From assembly GCF_018070325.1 (NCBI RefSeq), contig NZ_JAGPXY010000011.1, positions 1 to 64,000 of the forward strand: DNA of 64,000 nt. The letters run 5' to 3'. Position numbers and translations under genes: made by a program. Each line of letters starts with the position of its first letter. The stretch's first letter is position 1. Of this stretch, positions 27,213-35,516 are shown one piece after another. The DNA comes from Micromonospora sp. H61 (GTDB lineage: Bacteria; Actinomycetota; Actinomycetes; Mycobacteriales; Micromonosporaceae). The notes beneath the pieces are model-generated. The model searched no databases and was not told where the DNA came from. It saw nothing but the letters and a program-made list of their open reading frames with translations.

Positions 27213-28721
27213 TCAGGTCGTGGGCACCGGTACGGGTGCTTGTTCGCTGGTCGTCGTGGTGCGGCGCCAGCGGTCTATCCAGGGGGCGTCCGGGGCGCCG
27301 TCGAGAACGCCGCCGTCCGGGTCGTCCGGGTAGGTGGCCCGCACCGCGTCCTGCTCGGGGTGCAGGATCTCCTTGACGACGAAGACGCAGAGCACCACCA
27401 CAGTGGCCAGTCGCAGCGTCGAGGCCAGCACGAACACCCCCTCCGGGAAGACCGGACGGCTGGTTGCCGCGCCGAGCAGTTCCCCGTAGAAGGCCACGAA
27501 GTAGCAGACCTCGGCGATCTGCCAGGCCAGGAACGCGCCCCACTTAGGCCGGGCCAGCACCACCAGCGGGAGCAGCCAGAGCACGAACTGCTGCGACCAG
27601 ACCTTGCTGAAGATGAGGAACGCCGCGACCACCAGGAAGGCGAGCTGACCCAGCCGCGGTCGGCGCGGCGCCCGCAGCGCCAGCACGGCGACGCCGAGGC
27701 AGGCCAGCCCGAACAGCGCGTACGAGACGGTGTTGAGGGTCGGGATGTTGGCGTTGAGCCACTCGAACGGGCCGAGGTTGGCGGGGTCGTTGCCGACCTT
27801 GCCGTCCAGGTAGCGCCCGATGTACCAGAGCGTGCCCCAGTCGATCGGTCGAGTGGTGTTCAATTCGAAGAACCGGTCCCAGTTTTCCGGGTACGCGCGG
27901 GCGGCCGGCAGGTTGACCAGCACCACTGCCGCGACAGCCGTCCCGATGGCGGTGAGCGCGGCACGAAGCCGGTCGGCCCGTAGCGCCAGGATGAGGATCG
28001 GCCCGAGCAGGAAGAGCGGCCAGAGCTTCGCCGCGCCGGCCAACCCGAGCAGCACTCCGGCCACCGCCGGTCGTTTTCGAGCCCAGGCCAGCAGGCCGAA
28101 GGCGGCCAGCCCGATGGCGAGCAGGTCCCAGTTGACGGTTGCGGTGAGCACCAACGCCGGGGCGAGTGCGAACATCGCCGCGTCCCAGGGTCGTCGGCGG
28201 CGCAACGCCAGGATCACCGCCACCGTGGCCACCGCGAGCGCGCCCAGCACCAGCGCGTTGAGGTTGTAGAACCACTGGCCCTGGTTGATGCTCGGGTCGC
28301 CGTCACCGATGGCGTGCACCGGCAGGCCCAACGCCCCCATGAAGTAGCCGGTCAGCACCGGGTACTCGACCGGGTGGTCGCGGTAGGGCACCTTGCCCTC
28401 GTTGAGCCCTTCGGCGTAGTAGAGGGCGAGGACGTCGGTGTAGCAGAACCGGGTGTACTGGACGTTGTTCTGCCAGGCGCCGTCCTGGCAGGGCGATTTC
28501 TGCACCCAGTGCAACGCGAGCGTGAGGCACGCCAACGCCAGCACGATCCGCACTGCGGTCCAGAAGCGACGCTCCTGACCGGCCGGCCGGTTCAGCGCTG
28601 TCGCGTGGTCGCCCAGCGGCCCGCCGATGACGCTGGAGATGCCGCGGACGAACCCGTCGGAGCGGGACGGGTGATCGGTGGTTCCGGCGTCGTCGATGCC
28701 GGGCGTCGACTGGGTGCTCAT
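27213..28721 (-). CDS. GT87 (DUF2029) membrane glycosyltransferase, Rv0051-like
   Basis: 502 residues. About ten membrane segments begin near residue 55. The first loop carries PCQDGAWQNNVQYTRFCYTDV and LALYYAEGLNEGKVPYRDH with VEYPVLTGYFMG, the conserved DxxxY/ExP region of the GT87 group. LGLAGAAKLWPLFLLGPILIL and SKVWSQQFVLWLLPLVVL are further family signatures. Position directly after the class A penicillin-binding protein matches the M. tuberculosis ponA1-Rv0051 order. It probably adds a sugar to a lipid-linked or envelope acceptor. Confidence 0.85.
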   Translation of the reverse strand: MSTQSTPGIDDAGTTDHPSRSDGFVRGISSVIGGPLGDHATALNRPAGQERRFWTAVRIVLALACLTLALHWVQKSPCQDGAWQNNVQYTRFCYTDVLALYYAEGLNEGKVPYRDHPVEYPVLTGYFMGALGLPVHAIGDGDPSINQGQWFYNLNALVLGALAVATVAVILALRRRRPWDAAMFALAPALVLTATVNWDLLAIGLAAFGLLAWARKRPAVAGVLLGLAGAAKLWPLFLLGPILILALRADRLRAALTAIGTAVAAVVLVNLPAARAYPENWDRFFELNTTRPIDWGTLWYIGRYLDGKVGNDPANLGPFEWLNANIPTLNTVSYALFGLACLGVAVLALRAPRRPRLGQLAFLVVAAFLIFSKVWSQQFVLWLLPLVVLARPKWGAFLAWQIAEVCYFVAFYGELLGAATSRPVFPEGVFVLASTLRLATVVVLCVFVVKEILHPEQDAVRATYPDDPDGGVLDGAPDAPWIDRWRRTTTTSEQAPVPVPTT

Positions 28722-28783
28722 GGAGAGGCATCCTGCCGTACGACAGGGGTGCCCGTCCCGTCCCGGCGCGGAGTTCCGGGTAC

Positions 28784-28831
28784 GAAAACGCCGCCCCCGG
28801 CCGGGACAGGTCGTCCGGCCGGCGGCGGCGT
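28784..28831 (-). terminator. Intrinsic terminator downstream of ponA
   Basis: A 17-bp stem with one mismatch (28788-28804 with 28815-28831) followed on the minus strand by TTTTC gives a near-classical terminator. It separates ponA (stop at 28848) from the GT87 gene and would reduce read-through. Confidence 0.7.
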
Positions 28832-28847
28832 CGGGTGCTGGTGCGGG

Positions 28848-31721
28848 TCAGTCCCGGTTGGGTGGCAGGCCGGGCAACAGCCCTCCGCCGCCACCGGTTC
28901 CTCCGCCGCCGGGATTACCGCCTGGGTTACCTCCTGGGTTACCGCCGGGAGTGCCCCCAGGGTTACCGCCAGGGTTGTTACCCCCGGGGTTGCAGAAGAT
29001 GTCGATCAGCGGGTTACAGGGGGTGCCCTGGCCGGGCTGACCCCCGGGGTTGGTCGGCGGTGGCGGTGGCTCCTTGCCGTTGCCCTTCGTGACGTCACCC
29101 TCGCCGGTGACGCTGGGCAGGGGGATCTCCTCCTGGCCCTTGAGGGCGGCGTTCATGTACTTCTCCCAGATCGGGCCAGGGAGCGTCGAACCGCCGATGT
29201 CCTTACCGCTGGCGAGCTTGATCTGCGGCTTCCTCGGATCCCGGCTGCCCACCCAGACCGCTGTGGCGTTCTGCGGGGTGTAGCCGACCGTCCAGGCGTG
29301 GGAGTTGTCCTTGTTGTCGTACTCCCAGGTGCCGGTCTTGGCGGCGGCCTGGCGGCCGTTCTCCAGGGAGATGTTGTTGGGGCGGGGGATCTGCTTCAGG
29401 ACGCCGGTGACCTCGTCGGTGATCTTCTTGGGGATCCGCTGCTCCGGCTTGATGCGCTCGCTGCCAACGACCTTCCACTTGCCGGTGTCCTTGTCCTGCT
29501 GCTCCACCTTGACGACGAAGTGCGCCTTGATGTACTTGCCGTCGTTGGCGAACGTGGCCATGGCGTTGGCGTGATCGAACACGGTGATCGGGTACTTGCC
29601 GAAACCGGTGTAGTTGTCGAACGGTTTCGGCCCCTTCTTCGACAGGTCGAAGGCCTGCGGCGGGTCGACGCCCCACATGGTGGTCACGCCGGCCTTCCTG
29701 GCCATGTCGACGACCTTGTCGGCGCCGATCGTGTCGGCGACCCAATAGAAGGGAACGTTGTACGACTGGACCGTCGACTCTTCGAGCGTGCAGTACTTGC
29801 CGCACTTGAGGTTGGTGCGGTTGGCGTTACCGATCGTGTCCCTGGAGCCCTCGGGCTTGTACGGCGTGGGGTCCCAGTGCGACTTGACCGAGATGCCGGC
29901 CTCGATCGCGGCGGCCAGGGTGTACACCTTCATCGACGAGCCCGGCTGGTGCCCACCGGTCAGGTCGCCGTTCTTGTCGATGTTCTTGCCGGCGTAGTCG
30001 AAGTCGGCACCGCTGTCACCGCCGTAGTAGGCGAGCACGCGGCCTTTCTTCGGGTCGATCGAGACCACCGCCGCCATCAGGTTCTTCGGCTGGTCGTTGA
30101 GCTCGGAGCCCTTCTTCGACTGCATCGCGGTGTTCTCCGCGGCGGCCTGGAGCTTCGGGTCGATGGTGGTGGTGATCCGGTAGCCGCCATCCCGCAGCGC
30201 GTCGACGCAACTGGTCTTGCCCTCCGCACCGCTGTCGGAGCAGAGACCCATCTCGTCCATCTCTTGGCGGACGTAGTTGATGACGTTGCCGCGCGGGCTG
30301 TCGACACCGAAGCCCACGCCATCCTTCTTCGGCGGCAGCGCCTTCGGGTACTCGGTGGGCGCCGGGGGGTGGTTGGGGGAGTCCAGCCAGCCCTCCTTCT
30401 TCATGCCGCCGATCACGTAGTCCCACCGCGACCTGGCATCGGTCGGGTTGACCGCCGGGTCGAACCCCTTGTGGGTTTCGCTCGCCACCGGTTGCTTGAT
30501 CACTGCGGCCAGCACTGCTCCCTCGCCGGGAGTGAGCTTGCTTGCCGGCTTGCCGAAGTAGGTCTGTGCCGCCGCCTCGATGCCGTACGCGCCGCGACCG
30601 AAGTAGATGACGTTCAGGTAGTGCTGCATGATCGTCGGCTTGTCGTACTTGTCGTTCAGCTTGGAGGCGAGGATCGCCTCCTTCACCTTCCGGCCGTACG
30701 TGTCGTCCTTGAGGTTCTCGAACGCGTTGCGGGCGTACTGCTGGGTGATCGTCGAGGCGCCCTGCTTGTCGCCGTTGGAGACGTTGTTCCATGCGGCCCG
30801 GACGATGCCCTTGTAGTCGACGCCGGAGTGCCGGTAGAAATTCCGGTCCTCCGCCGCGGCGACCGCGTCCTGCACGTGCTGCGGGATCTGCTGGATGGTC
30901 ACGAAGGTGCGGTTCTCGCTGCCCAGCTTGGCGAGCTGCGTCTTGCCGTCCTTGGCGTACACGGTGGTGGACAGCGGCAGCGGCATCTCGTTCGGCATGA
31001 CCACGTTTGTCGAGTAGTAGGTGAACCCGACCACGCCGATGCCGGCGAGCATGATGAAGACGGCGAACCCGGCGATCAGCAGGTTCATCCGCTTGCGCTT
31101 CTTGGCCCGGGCCGCGCCCGAGTCACCCGGACCACGGCCGCCCCGACCGGGACCGCCCGGACCGCCCGGCCCACCGGGACCGCCCGGTCCACCGGAGACC
31201 GGTGAGACGCTCGCCCGGGCGACCGCCGCACGACCACCGACCGCTGCGGAACCGACGCTGGCCCGACCCGCCGAGGCAGTGCCGACCGAGGCCGCACCGA
31301 CGGCGGCAGCGCCGACAGTGGCCCGACCCGCCGGAGCGCCCGGCGCCGGGGAGACGGGCACCGAGGCCCGACCAGCGCCAGCACGGCCAGCGGCCACACC
31401 CGGCGCCGGCGACACCGGCACCGAGGCCCGGCCGGCCCTGCCGGTAGCTGCCGAACCTACCGAGGCGGACCCGGCCGCCGCGCTGCCACGCGGCGGCACC
31501 GAGGCGGACCCGCCGACCGTGGCGCGACCACCGGCGGCCCGCGGCGTCACCGAGGCCCGGCCCGGGGTCGCCGCGCCGCCCTCCGAGGCTGACCAGCCGC
31601 CCCCGCCGGAGTCACCGCCGGGCCGGCGGTACGCGTCGTCCGCGCCCGGTCCGGGGTCACCGTCCGGACCCGAGTACTGGGCCCGCCCGCGCGCAGAACT
31701 GGGATCACCGTACGAGTTCAT
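28848..31721 (-). CDS. ponA: Bifunctional class A penicillin-binding protein (transglycosylase-transpeptidase)
   Basis: 957 residues. Residues 1-210 are a cytoplasmic low-complexity tail with repeated GRASV, PVSPAPG and GPGGPGGP units. One membrane anchor lies at about 211-235. The GT51 transglycosylase shows VAAAEDRNFYRHSGVD near 286-301 and QGASTITQQ near 319-327. The transpeptidase has SSMK near 594, SYN near 650 and KTGT near 793, all intact. The C-terminus is a Gly/Pro/Asn repeat tail (GGNPGG units). It polymerises and crosslinks peptidoglycan. The N-terminal Ser/Thr-rich tail could be a target of PknB-like kinases, as proposed for mycobacterial PonA1. Confidence 0.95.
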   Translation of the reverse strand: MNSYGDPSSARGRAQYSGPDGDPGPGADDAYRRPGGDSGGGGWSASEGGAATPGRASVTPRAAGGRATVGGSASVPPRGSAAAGSASVGSAATGRAGRASVPVSPAPGVAAGRAGAGRASVPVSPAPGAPAGRATVGAAAVGAASVGTASAGRASVGSAAVGGRAAVARASVSPVSGGPGGPGGPGGPGGPGRGGRGPGDSGAARAKKRKRMNLLIAGFAVFIMLAGIGVVGFTYYSTNVVMPNEMPLPLSTTVYAKDGKTQLAKLGSENRTFVTIQQIPQHVQDAVAAAEDRNFYRHSGVDYKGIVRAAWNNVSNGDKQGASTITQQYARNAFENLKDDTYGRKVKEAILASKLNDKYDKPTIMQHYLNVIYFGRGAYGIEAAAQTYFGKPASKLTPGEGAVLAAVIKQPVASETHKGFDPAVNPTDARSRWDYVIGGMKKEGWLDSPNHPPAPTEYPKALPPKKDGVGFGVDSPRGNVINYVRQEMDEMGLCSDSGAEGKTSCVDALRDGGYRITTTIDPKLQAAAENTAMQSKKGSELNDQPKNLMAAVVSIDPKKGRVLAYYGGDSGADFDYAGKNIDKNGDLTGGHQPGSSMKVYTLAAAIEAGISVKSHWDPTPYKPEGSRDTIGNANRTNLKCGKYCTLEESTVQSYNVPFYWVADTIGADKVVDMARKAGVTTMWGVDPPQAFDLSKKGPKPFDNYTGFGKYPITVFDHANAMATFANDGKYIKAHFVVKVEQQDKDTGKWKVVGSERIKPEQRIPKKITDEVTGVLKQIPRPNNISLENGRQAAAKTGTWEYDNKDNSHAWTVGYTPQNATAVWVGSRDPRKPQIKLASGKDIGGSTLPGPIWEKYMNAALKGQEEIPLPSVTGEGDVTKGNGKEPPPPPTNPGGQPGQGTPCNPLIDIFCNPGGNNPGGNPGGTPGGNPGGNPGGNPGGGGTGGGGGLLPGLPPNRD

Positions 31722-31915
31722 TCCTCACACCCTGCCGGTCGCGGTGGGGCGCGACTGCGCCGCCACCGGGTTGCCGTGAGTTGCTTCACCCGGGGCGCCG
31801 GCATGGGGGTGCCGGCCGACCGGGGTCATTGCCGTATCAATCGGGCCAATCGGGCCAACAAGCGGTCGGCCGTCCCGGGATTCGTCGGCCCCGGGGCCGG
31901 TCCAACCAGCTGAGA

Positions 31916-32365
31916 TCACCGTTGCGCCTCTCGCCTCCGCCGCCCGGCGCCTCCGGCGCCCGCCGCGTCCTGCTCGCTGATGCCGTCGCTGTCGCCGGTC
32001 AGACCGTCCCGGCCGAGCAGGTACTGCTCGACCAGATGGTTCCAGTCGCAACCGAGGCACACCTCCACCACGAAGACCTGGAACTCACGCAGCGTCATCG
32101 CCAGCACGGGCAACTCGGTCAGTGTCCGAGCCTGGCCGGCGGACTGCTTGAGTTCGTCACCGTAAATGTAGTGGACCAGGGTCAGGTTTTCGCTGCGGCA
32201 GATCGGGCAGCGCCGGTCGGTCGGCTCGCCGTGGAACCGAGCGGCGTTCTTCAGGTACGGCGACGCGTCGCAGACGTCGTACGTGCCGACTCGTCCGGCC
32301 AGGAGCTCACGCAGCACTGCTCGCTTCTGAAGCGAGTAGTCGACGACCTGGCGCTGCGTACGCAT
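31916..32365 (-). CDS. DUF5318-type zinc-ribbon protein
   Basis: 149 residues. Central motifs are RRCPICRS and VCLGCDWNHLVEQYLLG, giving four cysteines that could bind one zinc ion. The N-terminus MRTQRQVVDYSLQKRAVL and YDVCDASPYLKNAARFHGEP match the actinobacterial DUF5318 family, whose mycobacterial member (Rv0049) also precedes ponA1. The C-terminal 25 residues are basic and low complexity. The function is unknown; co-occurrence with ponA suggests an envelope-related role. Confidence 0.8.
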   Translation of the reverse strand: MRTQRQVVDYSLQKRAVLRELLAGRVGTYDVCDASPYLKNAARFHGEPTDRRCPICRSENLTLVHYIYGDELKQSAGQARTLTELPVLAMTLREFQVFVVEVCLGCDWNHLVEQYLLGRDGLTGDSDGISEQDAAGAGGAGRRRREAQR

Positions 32366-32472
32366 GCGGAGAAGGGTACGCGGTCCGGCCCGACCAGGCG
32401 ACCACGCTCACAATCCGTGACGACAGGGTCTCGGAACGGGGGTTTGCCCTGGCCCGCACGACCCGCTAACGT

Positions 32473-32497
32473 GCGATGTATCGGTCCGATACATCGC
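32473..32497. promoter_or_regulatory. Perfect 25-bp dyad, probable PadR operator
   Basis: Two 12-bp arms, GCGATGTATCGG and its exact complement, flank a single T. The inner ATGT...ACAT ends fit the general PadR operator pattern. It ends 43 bp before the start of the padR-like gene, so it probably mediates autoregulation of the padR-ino1 pair. Confidence 0.65.
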
Positions 32498-32540
32498 GGC
32501 GGTTACCACTTCACGCCGGAGGGTAAAGAGAGGGTGGCCA

Positions 32541-33179
32541 GTGCTTGAGTTCGCCATCCTCGGCCTCCTGCAGGAGTCTCCGATGCACGGCTATGAGCTG
32601 CGCAAGGAACTGACCGCCAAACTCGGCGCGATCCGGGCGGCGATCAGCTACGGCTCGCTCTATCCCACGCTACGCAGGCTGCAGGCGGCGGGATGGATCA
32701 CCGAGGCTGCTGAGACACCCGCCACTGCCGAGGAGGTTCCCGCGCTGACCAGCCGACGAGGTCGGGTGGTCTACAAAATCACCGCGGAAGGCAAGGAACG
32801 CTTCGCCCAGCTGATCGCACAGGCCGGGCCCGAGACGTACGACGACACGGGCTTCGGGGTGCACTTCGCGTTCTTCGCCCGGACCGACCAGGCGACCCGA
32901 CTACGCATTCTGGAGGGTCGCCGCCGCAAGATCGAGGAACGTCGCGAAGGGCTTCGTGACGTGCTTGGCCGGGCGGCCGAGCGCCTCGACGCTTACACGC
33001 TGGAACTGCAGCGCCACGGCCTTGATGCCTGTGAGCGCGAGGTCCGCTGGCTGGAGGAGCTCATCGCCAACGAGCGCTCCGGCCGAGCCCCGACGGTCCC
33101 GAACATCGGGACAGCCGGCGGCCGACGAGAAGACAACAGCCCGCCTCCGCCTGGAGAGACCAGGAATGAGCGGCCGTGA
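32541..33179 (+). CDS. PadR family transcriptional regulator
   Basis: 212 residues from a GTG ([20 protein letters not shown]). The PadR winged helix covers residues 1-95 with [32 protein letters not shown] and [19 protein letters not shown]-terminal coiled-coil dimerisation region follows ([20 protein letters not shown]). AGAGAGGG precedes the start. Its stop overlaps a possible GTG start of the ino1 frame (GTGA). The order padR-ino1 matches Rv0047c-Rv0046c, which suggests control of inositol synthesis; the ligand is unknown. Confidence 0.92.
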   Translation: MLEFAILGLLQESPMHGYELRKELTAKLGAIRAAISYGSLYPTLRRLQAAGWITEAAETPATAEEVPALTSRRGRVVYKITAEGKERFAQLIAQAGPETYDDTGFGVHFAFFARTDQATRLRILEGRRRKIEERREGLRDVLGRAAERLDAYTLELQRHGLDACEREVRWLEELIANERSGRAPTVPNIGTAGGRREDNSPPPPGETRNERP

Positions 33180-33202
33180 CAGAAAAGAAGGAGGCAGACG
33201 CT

Positions 33203-34282
33203 ATGGGCTCCGTCCGCGTCGCCATCGTCGGTGTGGGTAACTGCGCCTCGTCCCTGGTTCAGGGCGTCGAGTACTACCGGAACGCCAACCCGAACGACCG
33301 CGTCCCGGGTCTCATGCACGTCGCCTTCGGCGACTACCACGTCAACGCCGTGGAGTTCGTCGCGGCATTCGACGTGGACGCCAAGAAGGTGGGCATGGAC
33401 CTCGCGGAGGCGATCGTCGCCAGCGAGAACAACACCATCAAGCTCTGCGACGTGCCGCCGACCGGCGTCAGCGTGCAGCGCGGTCCGACCTTCGACGGTC
33501 TGGGCCAGTACTACCGCGAGATCGTCGAGGAGTCGGACGCCACTCCGGTCGACGTGACGCAGGCGCTGCGCGACGCGCAGGTCGACGTCGTCGTCTGCTA
33601 CCTGCCGGTCGGCTCCGAGCAGGCCGCCAAGTTCTACGCCCAGGCCGCGATCGACGCCGGCTGCGCGTTCGTCAACGCCCTGCCGGTCTTCATCGCCTCC
33701 GACCCCGAGTGGGCCAAGAAGTTCGAGGACGCGGGCCTGCCGATCGTCGGCGACGACATCAAGAGCCAGGTCGGTGCCACCATCGTGCACCGCGCCCTCG
33801 CGAAGCTCTTCGAGGACCGCGGCGTCGAGCTGCTGCGCACGTACCAGCTCAACTTCGGCGGCAACATGGACTTCATGAACATGCTGGAGCGCAAGCGGCT
33901 GGTCTCGAAGAAGATCTCGAAGACCCAGTCGGTCACCTCGCAGATCCCGCACGAGATGAGCAAGAGCGACGTGCACATCGGCCCGTCGGACCACGTGCCG
34001 TGGCTGGACGACCGCAAGTGGGCGTACATCCGCCTCGAGGGCCGTTCGTTCGGTGACACCCCCCTCAACGCCGAGCTCAAGCTCGAGGTGTGGGACTCGC
34101 CGAACTCGGCCGGCGTCATCATCGACGCGGTCCGGGCCGCGAAGATCGCCCTGGACCGGAAGATCGGCGGCCCGATCCTGTCGGCCTCGTCGTACTTCAT
34201 GAAGTCCCCGCCGGTGCAGTACGCCGACCACGACGCCCACCAGGCCGTCGAGGAGTTCATCGCCGGTGAGGTCACGCGCTGA
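33203..34282 (+). CDS. ino1: Inositol-3-phosphate synthase
   Basis: 359 residues from the ATG at 33203, chosen because AAGGAGG lies about nine bases upstream; a GTG at 33176 overlapping the padR stop would add nine residues. It converts glucose 6-phosphate to myo-inositol 3-phosphate with NAD, the first step to phosphatidylinositol and mycothiol. Motifs: [17 protein letters not shown] (Rossmann loop), [37 protein letters not shown] and [10 protein letters not shown], with the active-site lysines conserved. Confidence 0.96.
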   Translation: MGSVRVAIVGVGNCASSLVQGVEYYRNANPNDRVPGLMHVAFGDYHVNAVEFVAAFDVDAKKVGMDLAEAIVASENNTIKLCDVPPTGVSVQRGPTFDGLGQYYREIVEESDATPVDVTQALRDAQVDVVVCYLPVGSEQAAKFYAQAAIDAGCAFVNALPVFIASDPEWAKKFEDAGLPIVGDDIKSQVGATIVHRALAKLFEDRGVELLRTYQLNFGGNMDFMNMLERKRLVSKKISKTQSVTSQIPHEMSKSDVHIGPSDHVPWLDDRKWAYIRLEGRSFGDTPLNAELKLEVWDSPNSAGVIIDAVRAAKIALDRKIGGPILSASSYFMKSPPVQYADHDAHQAVEEFIAGEVTR

Positions 34283-34305
34283 TGCGCTGAATCATCAAGC
34301 ACGCG

Positions 34306-34337
34306 GAAGGGCCGGGTCCGTGCGGACCCGGCCCTTC
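34306..34337 (+). terminator. Terminator of the padR-ino1 operon
   Basis: GAAGGGCCGGGTCCG and its exact complement form a 15-bp stem around TG, 24 bp after the ino1 stop and before the convergent ogt gene. Confidence 0.8.
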
Positions 34338-34390
34338 GCCGCGTTCAGCTCGACATCTCCAGGTACGGCGACAGCCGCAACGTCAACTCG

Positions 34391-34876
34391 TCAGTCTCGG
34401 GACCAGGCGTGTCGCAGCGCGACCCCGGCCTCCAACTCCAGCAGCTTGACCTTGCGGGGCAGGCCCCCACCGAAGCCGACCAGCTTGCCGCCCGCGCCGA
34501 CGATCCGGTGACACGGCACGATCACCGGGACCGGGTTGCGGTTGCAGGCCACGCCCACCGCCCGTGCCGCTCCGGGATCGCCGACCAGCCGCGCCACCTC
34601 GCCATATGTCAGCGTCTCCCCGTACGGGATCCGGGTCATCTCCCGCCACACGGCGCGCTCGAAGTCGGAGCCACGCGGGACCGACACCGAAACGGTGAAC
34701 GTGGTCAGCTCACCGGCGAAGTACGCCCGCAACTCGTCGACGGCCTGCCGGGACAGCGCGTCGTCGGGCTCGTTGGTGGCCGCCTCGAGCCGGCCGAAAT
34801 GCGCGCCGCAGACGCTCGTGCCGTCGGTGGCCACGGAGAACTCACCGATGGGCGAGTCGAGCACAGTCCAGCGCAT
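34391..34876 (-). CDS. ogt: Methylated-DNA--protein-cysteine methyltransferase
   Basis: 161 residues from ATG (MRWTVLDSPIGEFSVATDG). The active-site motif is VIVPCHRIVG, with the acceptor Cys at about residue 122. The helix-turn-helix IPYGETLTYGEVARLVGDPGAARAVGVACNRNPVP precedes it, and the C-terminal GFGGGLPRKVKLLELE is typical. It removes methyl groups from O6-methylguanine by suicidal transfer. Divergent from the NfeD-like gene. Confidence 0.94.
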   Translation of the reverse strand: MRWTVLDSPIGEFSVATDGTSVCGAHFGRLEAATNEPDDALSRQAVDELRAYFAGELTTFTVSVSVPRGSDFERAVWREMTRIPYGETLTYGEVARLVGDPGAARAVGVACNRNPVPVIVPCHRIVGAGGKLVGFGGGLPRKVKLLELEAGVALRHAWSRD

Positions 34877-34975
34877 CCACCCATTCTCCCTCTCTGTTGC
34901 GGACTCGTTCGCCGGCCGGCTACCAGCGTTCTGCCGGACCGTTCGGCGTTGCGCGGCGTCGATACCGTCAAGGTC

Positions 34976-35488
34976 GTGGCAACGGGGACGCTCATCTTTC
35001 TGATCATCGGCGGGGCGGGCGTCGGTGTGCTCGCGCTCGCGCTGCTCGGCACCGAGTTGCTCCAGTTCGGGCACGCCGACGTTGACGGGCCGATCTCGGT
35101 CGAGACGGTCGCCGGCTTCGCCGGGGCGTTCGGGTTCGGCGCGGCCATCGTCAACGAGCTGCTCGGTGCGCGTACACCTGGCATGGTCGTCGGGGCGGTG
35201 GCCGGCGGCGTGCTCGCGGCCGTGCCCACCGGCTGGTTGGCGTCCCGGCTGAGTCGGGCGGCGCGGAACATGCGCACCGACCCCACCCCCACCCGCGACG
35301 ACCTGGTCGGCGCGCTCGGCCTGGTCGTCACCCCGGTGCCGGCCAACGGGTACGGCGAGGTCCGCATTCGCCTCGCCGGCCAACCGGTCAAGCTCAGCGC
35401 CCGCGCGGACCAGCCGATCCCGATCGGCGCCCAGGTCTTCGTCGTGCAGGCGCTCAGCGAGACCAGCGTGCACGTAGAGACCTACTGA
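34976..35488 (+). CDS. NfeD-like membrane protein
   Basis: 170 residues from the GTG at 34976 (VATGTLIFLIIGGAGVGVL); the frame is open upstream but overlaps ogt. Three membrane helices occupy about 1-25, 42-62 and 68-85, with a short loop ELLGARTPG. The C-terminal soluble OB-like domain covers 105-170 (DLVGALGLVVTPVPANGYGEVRIRLAGQ). NfeD proteins work next to flotillins in membrane microdomains, and the flotillin gene starts 28 bp downstream, which supports the call. Confidence 0.8.
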   Translation: MATGTLIFLIIGGAGVGVLALALLGTELLQFGHADVDGPISVETVAGFAGAFGFGAAIVNELLGARTPGMVVGAVAGGVLAAVPTGWLASRLSRAARNMRTDPTPTRDDLVGALGLVVTPVPANGYGEVRIRLAGQPVKLSARADQPIPIGAQVFVVQALSETSVHVETY

Positions 35489-35516
35489 CCTCCCCCTCAT
35501 AGACGGGACTCCTCAC

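Noticed and set aside
28900..28985. Short DNA repeats with GGGTTACC as a separate repeat element
   Set aside because: They are simply the codons of the Gly-Asn-Pro repeat tail of the penicillin-binding protein.
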